From Euprymna scolopes (lineage: Eukaryota > Mollusca > Cephalopoda > Sepiida > Sepiolidae), in contig CM044495.1 in assembly GCA_024364805.1 (NCBI GenBank), positions 48,049,037-48,069,107 on the forward strand: a stretch of 20,071 bases of DNA. The letters run 5' to 3'. Positions 1-9,160 of this stretch are shown here, piece after piece. The notes under the pieces are model-generated. The model searched no databases and was not told where the DNA came from. It was given only the letters and a program-made list of their open reading frames with translations. A program made the position numbers and the translations under genes. Numbering within the stretch: position 1 is the stretch's first letter; every line of letters begins with the position of its first letter.

Positions 1-494
1 TGGCAATCGGATCCGGGAAAATGACTTGATCAATTCCTGTAAGTTCCCCCGTCCTCATTCACCCTCATTCGTTCACCGGCACCGACAAGAAAGACATATC
101 TTTATATTTTTATACATAAGTGTTTGTAGGTATTCTTTTAAGCAGATCAGAAATACTAAAATTCTTGAGCCGTAGAGAAAAAGACAGAAGGTTGCAGTAC
201 CAATTTCACCGTGTTAATCTTAAACCAAAAGAGCGACTTTCAAAGTAATTCCTGCAAGGTCAACACTATTGTCATGCAGAGAAAATGATGGTGGAAAGAT
301 GTCCTTGGATTTCCAAACGGCTATCAGAAGAATTGTAAAGATGCGAGCAAGAAAATGAATCTAAAATGCAACCATGTGGAGATGGTTTTCTATTGGAGAT
401 ATTTGGCCAAAGGAAATATTCATGATTGGCTAAATAGAAGAAATTGTAATTTCGCTGGACAAAGTGGTTCAACTGTGTGAACAATAGAATGGAA
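1..494. other. Unassigned unique-looking DNA
   Basis: Moderately AT-rich sequence in which I recognise no gene or repeat. A stop-to-stop plus-strand frame from about 289 to 480 is open, but only about 41 residues follow its first internal Met, and it resembles no family I know. The minus-strand frame over 272-673 owes its length to the purine bias that follows and is not a gene. Confidence 0.5.
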
Positions 495-660
495 AACAGG
501 ATAAATTGAAGAAATAAAAAAAAAGAAAGGGGGAGTAAAAAAGGAAGAAAGGGAAGCAGAGAAAAACTAGAGAGAATGGAGCAGAGAAAACAGAAAATAA
601 AATAGAGATGAGAGAGAGGGAAAGGGTAAGGGATACAAACAAAAAGTGAGAGAGAGATGA
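495..660 (+). repeat. Purine-rich (GA-biased) tract
   Basis: About 165 bases in which the plus strand is overwhelmingly A and G, with runs such as aaaaaaaaagaaaggggg and gagagagaggg and very few C or T. The bias explains the long Leu/Phe/Ser-rich open frame on the opposite strand. It is a low-complexity polypurine/polypyrimidine tract, of a kind that can form triplex DNA. Confidence 0.8.
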
Positions 661-865
661 AAAGTGTTTTCATTTATCTTCTATTATATAATGGGCAAGT
701 GGTTGTGTGTATTCGTATGTCCTCTGAAAGCTTCTGTCATGTGCCTTATACACTTATGAATGTGGTATCGTTAGAAAAAGCGATCTCTCGGACAAAAAAT
801 ATTGAAAAAATTCGTTCGCTTACCTACTTGAGTTATGCGAGTTTGCACCCAGCACATATCAATTT

Positions 866-912
866 TGTTCTTTTTGTTTTGTTTTTTTTTTTGTTTTTTT
901 TTTCTTACAAAA
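866..912 (+). repeat. T-rich low-complexity tract
   Basis: Runs of T broken by single G or C bases, including ten Ts in a row. The two overlapping plus-strand frames that cross it give Phe/Leu-rich and Ile-Tyr repeat peptides, which I treat as artefacts of the simple sequence. Confidence 0.8.
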
Positions 913-1002
913 TTTTTCTTTCAGTTTCGCATCTGGCTGATACCACCCAAGTCCCAATGTTTTTTTAACAACAGAGTAAGTCCGGCTGCTCTCCTCCCGC
1001 TC

Positions 1003-1004
<2 letters not shown>

Positions 1005-1054
<50 letters not shown>
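1005..1054. repeat. (TA)n microsatellite
   Basis: About 25 uninterrupted TA dinucleotides. Similar tracts lie at 16137-16224 and 17066-17138. Confidence 0.97.
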
Positions 1055-1058
<4 letters not shown>

Positions 1059-1059
1059 G

Positions 1060-1089
1060 AATAAATGAAAATTATAATTTTCATTTATT
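1060..1089. repeat. Perfect 30-bp palindrome
   Basis: A 15-base left arm (aataaatgaaaatta) is followed immediately by its exact reverse complement with no spacer. It lies a few bases after the (TA)n tract, so both are prone to cruciform extrusion and slippage. No protein-binding role can be assigned from the sequence. Confidence 0.85.
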
Positions 1090-1090
1090 T

Positions 1091-1717
1091 AAGATTACAA
1101 GTGAGAGAGAACGAAGGGAAGAAAAGTGTGTCAGAGACAAACTTGGAGAAACTAAGATGTCAAAATAAAAAGCGAAAAATAATAATAGAAAAATAAGATA
1201 AAGACAGAATGAAAGTGATTTTACTTAGGTGCTCCCTCATGTCTTCGATATACAGTATAACTATAAAGGAATTTTGCTTTATTTTTAATATTTTATAATG
1301 AATTTTTGGTAAATAAAATAGAAAGTCTTTCTCCATGAAAATTCTTCTTACGCTTTCATACAAGCCGAGGGAAAGTTCTACCTTCCCCGGTAAGAGCAGA
1401 AAAGCACTATATATTAGCTTGGTAAATAAAATCTTTGTTTTCGGAGCACCCGACAAAGAGTGGACAACCTAAAACTTAATAAAAACACTCATTGGTCATA
1501 AATATTTAGTTTTTTGAATGACGAACATTTCATTGACTTGGTGTTTCGGGATTTTATGCAAACTACCTGGAAAATTTGGATGATAGCACAGTCCTTATTC
1601 CACATAAATACGAATTTTTTAATATTTGTTTTACTTGCCTTATAATTATCATTACTGGATGTTGATGTACTAACTTATTAATTTAGATAACCAAGATAGG
1701 AAATGTTTTATTTTAAG
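1091..1717. other. Unassigned AT-rich stretch
   Basis: No recognisable gene, RNA or repeat. A 98-codon minus-strand frame (1160-1456) is Phe/Ile/Leu-rich, with no family resemblance and no visible splice context. Confidence 0.5.
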
Positions 1718-1752
1718 ACTAGCAGGACACGTTAACTGGCGTTGCCCGGTGG
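1718..1752 (-). mobile_element. Helitron-like 3' terminus (copy 1)
   Basis: Read on the minus strand, a GC-rich block ccgggcaacgcc is followed about 15 bases later by CTAG and then T (1718-1722). This is the layout of a Helitron 3' end: a small hairpin, then CTRR, then the target T. The same block and ending recur at 17034-17064 and, more diverged, at 18126-18158. No Rep/helicase gene is visible, so the element would be non-autonomous. The class is an inference from the terminus alone; an unrelated non-autonomous family with a similar end is possible. The body would extend rightwards into the TTG-headed repeats. Confidence 0.45.
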
Positions 1753-1792
1753 AAGCATGCCCCCTCTCCTCTTGTAGAAAAATTAAAGTATA

Positions 1793-1982
1793 GTTATTGT
1801 TGTTGTTATTGTTGTCCAACAGCCAACCTTTACATGTTTAGAATGGCTTTCAAAATAGACCCCCTATTTTGGTAGTGAGGGGGGGGTGACTGTCCAAGTA
1901 TTTGCCACAAATTTAATTTTGATAATCACTGTCAGGATCCCCACGCGTAAATACTATGAACCAACAAAGAAATTCGGGTTGT
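1793..1982. repeat. TTG-headed repeat unit, copy A
   Basis: The unit begins with attgttgttgttattgttg, continues through a stretch with a G-run near 1880, and ends at caggatccccacgcgtaaat (1933) plus about 30 bases. Copy B at 2206-2445 has the same order of blocks: TTG run, 'ttgataat', 'caggatcc', 'aaatact', and an 'aacaaa' then 'gaaa/gaaatt' ending. Divergence is high, so this is an old duplication or an internal repeat of one non-autonomous element. Confidence 0.65.
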
Positions 1983-2205
1983 AGGGGGGGGGCAGTGTCG
2001 GTCGATGTAATTAGATTTGTTCAAAACTACTTGTATCCGCCAAATATAAATGAGATTTTCTGAATCAGCATAGGGGAAAACCTATAAACATCGTCATTTT
2101 AAAGGAGTTTGTAAGTGGATCTAAGGTAAAGATTTATCTTAATAAAAAAAATTGGTCTATAATAAAACAGCCCCCCACCCCCAGTGCATAAAAACAATGA
2201 AGTAC

Positions 2206-2445
2206 GGTTGTTGTTGTTGTTCCCCAACCTCATGTTAAGAACGACTTTCGGAACGGACAACCCCAACCTCCTGTCACCCGCAACATCCCCATATTAAGAA
2301 GAGCTCTTGGAATAGACACCTCATCCTGTGAGTAGGGAATGAGGTGCGGGTTATCAAAATATTTGCTGCATATTTCACCTTGATAATTGCTGTTGCTCTC
2401 AGGATCCCGAGGTGCAAATACTAAGCAACAAAAAGAAACTCGTGT
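2206..2445. repeat. TTG-headed repeat unit, copy B
   Basis: Second copy of the unit at 1793-1982. It starts with a ttgttgttgttgtt run and carries caggatcccgaggtgcaaat at 2400, matching 1933 in copy A. It is about 50 bases longer because the segment after the TTG run is itself partly doubled: 'ttaagaacgactttcggaac' near 2235 and 'ttaagaagagctcttggaat' near 2294. The 72-codon minus-strand frame over 2230-2448 lies inside this repeat and is not a gene. Confidence 0.65.
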
Positions 2446-3232
2446 CAAAAGAAAGTGTGTCTAATTTGTGTATAATAAACCATATGCATATAATATTGGG
2501 TCGTCAACTGAACTCTACGCTGCTAATGCAGGAAACGCAAAGTAAACAATGGTAACGGTGAATTAAAAAATGTTATTTTTCAGGGTCGTTTCTTTTTAGA
2601 GGGAGGGTATATGTGCGATTTTAATGTACGTAGATGTATCGAAAAAAATGTAAATAAAGAAAAACCTATGAAGAAGGAAACGGCCCATTATAAAACAAAG
2701 CGAAAAAAAGCACTGTTTTTGGGGTTTTGGGTTCTTCAGTATAATCGTGGGTGAAACCCCCCCCCCCGCAAAAAACCATGATATCCGTAAATTGTTTTAC
2801 AGATTGTCGTTGGGGGGTAGTTGCGCATAAATGTGAGGGTTTAAGTACATAACTTTATGATTGAGTGTTTAATAATTTTGTATTTGGTTTAATATTCATA
2901 AAACTATTGTTTTGTGTGGAGAGTGGCCATGTTTGAAAAGGTCTGACGTGTTCATTTTTTATAAGAAGAATAATGTAATGAGAATAGATAGAATGTTAGG
3001 AGAAATTATGTTTTGAAATCAAGAAGTGGAAAGGTAATTGTATGCCTAGAGTGTATGATTCAGTTAAGAAGAGTGTTAGGGTAATATAGTTACGTGTATA
3101 TATCTATCTATACCTGTAAATAATATGGCCAAATTCTCTCTTAGCCATGCCAAACTGGCTGGCGTCCAGTGTGCCTAAAGAAATGTCAAGTACTATTTTT
3201 CAAAATTAATCTAAGAAATGTATACATGCTCG
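2446..3232. other. Unassigned stretch with an 11-base C run
   Basis: AT-rich sequence, possibly the continuation of the element to its left. It has eleven consecutive Cs at 2757-2767, a G-rich patch near 2810-2820 and a short TATC run near 3100-3112. No gene or RNA is recognised. Confidence 0.5.
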
Positions 3233-3460
3233 TTTATTTGTTTTTTGTTGTTGTTTTTTTTTGTTTTTTTACACAGAGATCACCACTTATCAAGGCCCGG
3301 AAGCCACTCAGGGATGAGGGTTATTGCAAGTACATTACGTTAGTGTGGAGATTTGATGAAGTGTTTACTAAAGGGGCAGTTCATTAGGAATTTGTTAACG
3401 TTGGACTTGAAGACATCCAAGTTGTAGTCCGGTGGGAAGCAGGCAGACAGAACAGAGTTT
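3233..3460 (-). mobile_element. 5'-truncated LINE 3' end (copy 1)
   Basis: Read on the minus strand, the segment encodes the extreme C-terminus of a jockey/CR1-type ORF2, NSVLSACFPPDYNLDVFKSN followed by VNKFLMN. The 'LWNSLP...CFP.DYNL..FK..VN' pattern is the usual tail of these reverse-transcriptase proteins. A short 3' UTR ending cttgataagtggtgatctct follows, then an A-rich tail (complement of the T-rich tract at 3233-3270). Homologous 3' ends lie at 9801-10072 (minus) and 13121-13361 (plus). This copy has a shortened UTR compared with them, with about 30 bases missing internally. It is a typical incomplete target-primed insertion. Confidence 0.8.
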
Positions 3461-4478
3461 TCTTTCGTTTTGTTTTGTTTGTATTTATTTATCGTCTTTA
3501 CTTGTCTTCTTTTTTTTTCCAACCTTATCTTGACTAAAGCTGAAATTCGTCACCCCCCCTCCTAATAGGCAAAATACTGTTTCACTCTTATATTCATAGT
3601 AAATCAAGGGGGAAAAGGCCTTTGCAAAGCAAATCCCAGAAATTTCAGAAACCTGCACTTATTTTTTCCACACTAGAAGATACGACTTTATTTAAGTAAT
3701 ATACTCAATATCTACAATCACTATAAACTCGCTTGTATTGAATATGTGGCTTCTTTGCTATCTATAACAAACCACGGAATATAGTTTGCTTTACTTTCAA
3801 TTATATATGTACCTGAAATATACATTGATCTAAGATACGTCACTATAACTTTCTGAATAGATACACAATGCTTTTTGCCTGACCTAATTGAGTGTTGTTA
3901 ACTACGAATTCCGACTCGCAATGTAGTCTTATTACGGTAGAAACGCCCCTCTCTTGCGTGCTACGTATATCCAATATATTCTTTCCTCCAAGACGACTGC
4001 CATTGTCTGATTTGCATGTTAAATAAATAAAAAAGGAAAATAAAATGATTTTTTTGTCACTATAACTAAATTTTACTTGACTATAAATTCTAAAAATTAA
4101 GTCTACTCTATTCTGTAAGTTAATCCTCTCCTAAACACTAAGTCTACCCTACTCCCCAAGCTGCTACTAACACTCATACATTACACACGCTTAATATGAA
4201 GTCATTCTGTAACGCGTTATCCTATTCCTAAGCCAACATATAAATAAATACATAAATAATTTTTTTTTTAATTTATAAATTTAAAGGAAAAATATTAAAC
4301 CATATCTTAACTCTTTCCAACTAACCTTCTGCAAATATAGTTGCTTCCACTGCATGAACTTTTACTCACCCTCTCCTCCAGTAACAACGTAATACCAATG
4401 TCCCTTAATCACTTTGAGGAATGTAATTTCTCAGTAGACATAGCATTTACATACTAACCCAGTAACATTAACTACCCA
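3461..4478. other. Unassigned AT-rich stretch
   Basis: About 1 kb without a recognisable gene or repeat. It holds A/T runs near 4028-4060 and 4258-4290 and a C/T/A-rich, G-poor section around 4080-4480. All frames are short. Confidence 0.5.
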
Positions 4479-5232
4479 CGCAGGGTCGCAGAAATACCTG
4501 GATTAGGACACAGGCGCGGGGTAAATCCTCTCGGTGCTGATGGACACGTAGATCTTCCCAGGTAATCCGTCTAGGAGAAGGAAAACTCTGAACCTAAACC
4601 TAAGGGGAGGGACGCCCCTCATTTCTTGGATGACATCCTTCCTACAGCTGGTGACTCAGACAAATTACCGGTCTGCACACCTAAACTGCTTAAGGAGTAG
4701 ATAGGCACTGTCTATCACCCGGCTTCCATACTCTTTCTTTGCCTATTAGCCAGGCATAGAGGTCAACGCACAGGGATTCGACAGAAACATTCAGTGGTCG
4801 ATCTTGTTTCCTGACTAGGGCAATGAACGCCGATTTTCCCCCATCCCGACACATCCCATCCCTCTCTAGACTGGGCAGTTGGGAGTGCTTGAACATCATA
4901 ATGCCAGTACAAATAGACTGGCTTGACCATCGTCTGATGGGTTGAGGGTACTGGATTGACAGTTCCTAGCTGCTGTTCCCAACTGGTAGTACAGGATTCT
5001 TAACTCTTTGGTAGCACTTAGAGCGGCTGCTCCATCAACAATTGAATAATATCGGGATGTTTGTAGTGCCATGTTTCGCATGGAAAGGGACCCGGCACTC
5101 ATCCCTGGTGGGCTTTCCTGAGGCTACAGTCCTAGTAGATGAAAGGTCAGCTGATGGTCTATTTGTGTTGCATGCCTGGTGTTCTGCATAACCAATTGTT
5201 CAGCACCCCTTACCTAACTGAAACTTTAAAAA
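4479..5232 (+). other. LINE 5' leader region
   Basis: About 750 bases, visibly richer in G and C than the AT-rich DNA to the left, leading directly into the endonuclease frame. Such leaders carry the internal promoter in jockey-like LINEs, but I cannot point to a promoter element. The short minus-strand frames at 4690-4899 and 4896-5102 show no family resemblance. Retention of the leader suggests the insertion was full length or nearly so. Confidence 0.55.
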
Positions 5233-5985
5233 ATGACAGTACAATATAAAATTACGCTTAAACCAGGACAAAACACAAAGAAAATCAAATTGCCTCCTCC
5301 CTTGAGGCTTGCATTTTCTAACATCCGTGGGTTTAGAACTAATTTAAATGATGTTGAAGCATTACTCTTAACAAACGCCCCGGATATATTAGCACTAAGT
5401 GAGACTAACATACACTCCTCCATCCCCTCTAACTACTTTAACATGCCCGGATATCTCCCACTCTGCCGTAAGAACTCTGACAGACATATGCACGGGCTTG
5501 GAGTCTATATTCGAAACACCCTCCCCCTGACTAAAGAAAGAAAACTAGAATCAGACGATCATGCCTTTATGTGTTTTAGACTTAACCTGCAACATAATAT
5601 TAGTTACTTTTATTTTCTCTACACCTCTCCCTCGACCCAGGACTATACCCTGATAAACAAAGTCTCTGACAGCATAGATACAGCACTTTCCCTCGACACA
5701 AGCGCACAAGTTCATGTATTTGGTGACTTCAATACCATCACAGTAACTGGCTTGGATTCTCTAATTACACAGATGCAGCTGGTACCATAACACATAGCTT
5801 CTCTATATCTCATTCCCTGTCACAGACGGTTACGTTTCCAACCCTTTTCCCTGACCAGCAAGAGCAACACACATCACTTTTAGATCTGTTTCTAACCACA
5901 GTTCCTGATGATTGTGTTACGAATGCCCACAGCCCACTTGAGAATGCTGATCATGTAGTGATAATAGTTAAAATCACCCTAAACT
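5233..5985 (+). pseudogene. LINE ORF2 endonuclease domain (broken)
   Basis: The first frame (5233-5790) carries the N-terminal apurinic-type endonuclease. Visible pieces are FSNIRGF with Asn30, LALSETNIH with Glu57, GLGVYIR at 88-94, a YTSP stretch at 130-133 and GDFN at 164-167. In the LINE these would form the Mg-binding nick-making site. At about 5735 the frame shifts: one C seems lost after AATAC, because the next frame continues HHSNWLGFSNYTD, the usual follow-on to GDFN. That frame runs to 5985 and includes ENADHVV, the counterpart of the family's SDH catalytic motif with Ser changed to Ala. The start at 5233 is the first Met before the domain. The linker following is separated by a TAG at about 5983. 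Confidence 0.85.
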
Positions 5986-6005
5986 AGAGCCAAAATGGAA
6001 GAGCA

Positions 6006-6503
6006 TTGCTCAAAACAATGAGATATTATAAAAAGGCTGACTGGGAAGCCATCAGGGACCTCATTAGAAACGACCCATGGCGAAATATCTTTTCACTTCC
6101 TGCTGAACAGTGTGCAAATGAGACAACTGAATTGTTCAAAGCGGCAATTGAAGCACATGTCACCACGCGGAAATTTTATAGCAAGCCCCACTCTCCCCAA
6201 TAGTTTACTTCCACATGTGCAGCTGCCAACGCTCAAAGGCAGCATGCGCACCACAGATTTAACCGGCATAAATCCAGTTCAAACAGACAGAAGTATATAG
6301 AAGCCAGAAGTAACTGTAAGAAAGAAATAGCGACAGCTAAGAGAGAATTTACTGAAACCACCCAAAAACCTATTGAAGCTCAGAAATTATGAACCAATAA
6401 CTTCTGGAAAATCTACAACAGTGTAGTAAATAATGGGCAATCAACAATTCCCCCACTATCTAACAATCATAACGTTGTTTGCTCAGCAACCGAGAAGGCT
6501 AAC
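6006..6503 (+). pseudogene. LINE ORF2 linker between endonuclease and RT
   Basis: One frame runs through here with a 'KKADWEAIRDLIRNDPW' opening and a 'NCKKEIATAKREF' basic helix, as expected between the two domains of these proteins. Two in-frame stops break it. TAG at 6201-6203 sits where a Trp is usual, in the 'HSP-W-FTSTCAAA' context. TGA at 6390-6392 lies just before TNNFWKIYNSVV. The same frame continues into the RT domain at 6504. A second frame at 6112-6300 is a shadow. Confidence 0.8.
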
Positions 6504-7763
6504 ATGTTTGCCAGTCGGTTTGCCTCCAACTCCACACTAGACCCTGCTAACCACCCTCTCCCAGACTTTCTTTTGCAGACAGACGCCACACTTGACAATC
6601 TGGAAATCACCCCTTCTCAGGTGCATGCCATTATAAAAAATCTTGACACTGCAAAAGCATGTGGACCTGATTTCATCCCAGCTGTGCTATTAAAAAAAGT
6701 GCTCTGCTGAAGTAGCTCCAATCCTCTCCAAACTTTATAACAAATGCCTTAATGAATCTTGCTTTCCTGCCTACTGGAAAACTGCTTCTGTGGTACCAGT
6801 TTTCAAGAATTCTGGCGAAAGAACTGACTCAGCAAATTACAGCCCCATTAGCCTTCTCCCACTTTGGGCCAAAATATTTGAGTCCATAATTAACCAAGCT
6901 TTAGTCCATCACCTTACAGATGCTAAACTTCTTACAGACCAACAATATGGATTTAGACAAGCCCATTCCACAGCAGACATCCTCACTGTAATCTCTGAGC
7001 GTATATACCATTCACTTGACAATGCAGGGGAGGGTAGAGCGGTAGCTCTAGATATATCTAAGGCTTTTGACAGGGTATGGCACGAAGGTCTTCTCAGGAA
7101 AATTAGATCATACGGTATCACTGGAAGAATAGTTAACATAATTAAATCCTTCTTAGATAAGAGAAAAATCCAGGTTGTCCTCGATGGCCGTACATCTAAA
7201 CAATATGATATAAATGCGGGAGTGCCTCAGGGGTCTATCGTTGGACCTCTATTATTACTAATATTCATAAATTACCTCCCTGACAAAATTGTCTCTGCGA
7301 TGGGTATATATGCTGATTACACCACACTCTATAACAGACACGACAGGAAAACAAATGAACACATATCTAAAAAATGGCAGGAACACTAGAGGATGACTTC
7401 CAATCTGTAGTGGAATGGGAACAAAAATGGATGGTCACATTCAATGCTGCCAAGACTAAACTTGTTTCTTTCAATAACTGCAAGAAACCTTCTCTACCAC
7501 CAATAGCAATGGCCAAAGACTCTTTATCTGAAAACACATCTTTTAAACTCCTCGGCCTAACGTTCACAGGAAACATGAGTTGGAACAATTACATTGAGAG
7601 CATTGCCAGGACCGCTGCGAAAAAGGTAGGTTCTCTCTACCGTGCTAGAAAGCTACTGACCCCTGAAAGTATCCTGTACCTCTATAAGGCCACCATTCGC
7701 CCATGTATGGAGTATGTTGTCATATATTGGCCGGTGCATCTGCTACTAGTCTCTCACTCCTAG
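6504..7763 (+). pseudogene. LINE ORF2 reverse transcriptase domain (broken)
   Basis: The domain is spread over three frames. 6504-6710 holds LDTAKACGPDFIPAVLLKK. A one-base insertion near 6699 leads to 6790-7389 with NYSPISLLP, QQYGFRQAHSTAD, ALDISKAFDRVWH (motif A Asp, residue 88 of this frame), NAGVPQGS (motif B) and YADYTTLY. The last, at 7309-7320, is motif C, and its second catalytic Asp is Tyr. A further shift in an A-run near 7370 leads to 7374-7763 with AGTLEDDFQSVVEWEQKW, the thumb-like LGLTF and RARKLLTPESILYLYKATIR. Another local disruption near 7710-7725 replaces the usual MEYCCHIWAG. In a live element this would copy LINE RNA at a nick. The motif C change and the frameshifts show it is inactive. 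Confidence 0.88.
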
Positions 7764-8139
7764 GCAAGGTTCAAAAGAGAGTCGCCAACCTAATAGGTTC
7801 TGAACTATCATCCAAGCTTCAGCCTCTGTCTCATCGACGCAATGTAGCATCCCTCTGTTCTACATGTACTTTAATGGTGTATGTTCTGATGAGCTGCAAG
7901 CACATATACCCCCTCTATGTAAATACCCCCGACAAACCCGACAAGCAGTACAATCCCACCACTTCACAGTAGAGATCTCTAGATGTAAGAGAGCCTTCTA
8001 CTCTAGTAGTTTGTTCCCCAGAACCGCTAGACTTTGGAACTCCCTGCCAGGTTCCTGCTTCCCCAACTGTACTGACATGCAGAAGTTCTAGTGTAACGTG
8101 AACCGACATCTTGCTGCCCAACTCCCCACCTGTAGCCTG
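7703..8139 (+). pseudogene. LINE ORF2 C-terminal region (broken)
   Basis: Two frames carry the rest. 7703-about 7860 gives AGASATSLSLLGKVQKRVAN and LQPLSHRRNVASL. 7864-8091 gives YFNGVCSDELQAHIPPL, RQAVQSHHFTVEISRCKRAF and FPRTARLWNSLPGSCFPNC. A TAG at 8089-8091 is followed by CNVNRHLAAQLP, the expected 'VNRHL' ending, so the stop is probably a mutation. The same 'RTARLWN...CFP' block ends the truncated copies elsewhere in this window, but the residues after CFP differ, so they belong to a related but separate family. Confidence 0.8.
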
Positions 8140-8711
8140 TGTCGACTATGTTGTGACTTGCGATGAAAAGTAGGTTCTTTATGACAACTCAGAGATTGGA
8201 CGTCAACAAAGTTCCGCAACACTTCCCGGAGCCAGAGTTGCATCAAAAGAAGGTGTTTTTTTGACTGCAAACGAAACGATTAAGCCAGATAAGTAAGGTC
8301 AACAAACAGATGAAATGCGCCAGAAACTTCGACAAAAACACCCAGCAGTAGTCAACAGAAAAGTACAGTTCTCCTTCATGGCAATGTCCGACTGCATGTT
8401 GCTAAACCGACTCTGCAGAAGTTGAACGAATTGAGCTACAAAACTGCCTCTCCCGACCTCTCACCTACCGACGAAGCATCTTGACAACTTTCTTCATGAG
8501 AAATGCTTCTAAGACCTAAGCGATATCAAAAAGACCTTCAGCGACTTCATCGCCACCATAATGAAAGACTTTTTTTACGTTACTGGCGTAAATACACTTG
8601 CTTTGCATGGGCAAAACTGTGATGATTCTGATGGTGTTTACTTCGATCAATAAATGTGTGTTTGAGCCGAGATATGTACATTTGATAAAATTTCTTGTCA
8701 ACCTACTAATA
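8140..8711 (+). mobile_element. Mariner (DD34D) transposase fragment with 3' end
   Basis: The C-terminal half of a mariner-family Tc1/mariner transposon, most like the Hsmar1/SETMAR type as I remember it. Readable pieces in order: VTCDEK-stop-VLYDN at 8153 (TAG replaces the family's Trp), FPEPELHQKK, DEMRQKLRQKHPAVVNRK, LLHGNVRLHVAKPTLQKLNE at 8371, SPDLSPTD, NFLHEKC, FSDFIAT, DFFYVTGVNTLA and DSDGVYFD. The middle catalytic Asp of the LLHDN motif is Gly at 8380; the last Asp (SPTD) is kept. Several frame changes are needed. Downstream, caacctactaata (8699-8711) matches the mariner terminal ending CAACCTAATA, so the right end is probably intact. The N-terminal DNA-binding half and left end are missing. 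Confidence 0.85.
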
Positions 8712-9010
8712 ATTGCTACGTCGTTTGGAAGTGGTCGTCAGGAAAAAGATGCAGTGTCCGGTTTTGGTAAAAAAAAAAATAGCTCAGCAGACCGGATTTA
8801 CTTTTGCAATCTATCCGAAAATATGACATACAATACAACTGGCTACGGCTTTTACATATACACAGAATTCTTAATTTAATATATTTGATACACACACACG
8901 CACATGTATGACGGCATTTATGGTCTAAATTCAATTATTTTTGGAAGTTTCATATCCATGGCAACATTTTTATCACGATATCCTCACCCAACAATTACAT
9001 GCGGAGTCTT
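8712..9010. other. Unassigned stretch with A run and short CA repeat
   Basis: It contains a ten-base A run near 8769 and a short acacacacacgcaca tract at 8890-8904. The overlapping small frames on both strands show no known family. Confidence 0.45.
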
Positions 9011-9160
9011 CATCGTTACCATCATCACCACCATTTTCGATTTTATGTCTGCTTTATATGTTGGCATTTGTTGGATGGTTTTTAGAAATTAACTTCCAAA
9101 CTAGCCTACCTCTGGTCAGGTCATTATTTACACTACATGGTCTGAAAGGTGATAGTTTCT
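9011..9160 (+). repeat. Degraded cephalopod-type interspersed repeat
   Basis: The order 'catcatcaccacca', then 'ttatgtctgctttatatg', then 'ttggcatttgttggatggtt' follows a very common cephalopod repeat that I recall as CATCATCATCAT, then ACGTCCGCTTTCCATG, then CTGGCATGGGTTGGACGG. Identity is low and the later part is weak, so both assignment and boundaries are tentative. The hydrophobic frames across it (8904-9092, 8941-9186) are therefore not called as genes. Confidence 0.4.

Larger units (their letters stand above)
4479..8139 (+). mobile_element. Decayed near-full-length jockey/CR1-type LINE
   Basis: A non-LTR retrotransposon with the expected order of parts: GC-richer leader (about 4479-5232), apurinic-like endonuclease (5233-5960), linker (6006-6500), reverse transcriptase (6504-7763) and C-terminal region ending in a 'RTARLWNSLP...CFP' motif (to about 8139). 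Family assignment rests on the motifs ALSETNIHSS, GDFN, NYSPISLLP, FRQAHSTADIL, ALDISKAFDRVWH, NAGVPQGS and YAD. No separate ORF1 with gag-like knuckles is seen. The coding path has two internal stops in the linker, one near the end, and about five frame changes, so it is dead. It lacks a poly(A)-like tail and runs straight into a mariner fragment. The left boundary is estimated from where base composition changes. RTE or Rex clades are less likely. Confidence 0.88.

Noticed and set aside
272-673. 133-codon minus-strand frame, Leu/Phe/Ser-rich
   Set aside because: It is the complement of the purine-rich tract; composition alone keeps it open. It shows no domain or splice context.
657-1068. 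Two plus-strand frames with Phe-rich and Ile-Tyr repeat peptides
   Set aside because: They cross T-runs and the (TA)n tract and are low-complexity artefacts.
3169-3387. Possible exon: T-rich tract, then acacag, then an open frame with RSPLIKARKPL
   Set aside because: The T tract and 'acacag' looked like a splice acceptor. The segment is the complement of a LINE 3' UTR and its A-rich tail, and the same arrangement is present at 9823 and 13353.
4690-5102. Two minus-strand frames inside the LINE leader
   Set aside because: They lie within the LINE on the opposite strand, have no family match and no expected role.
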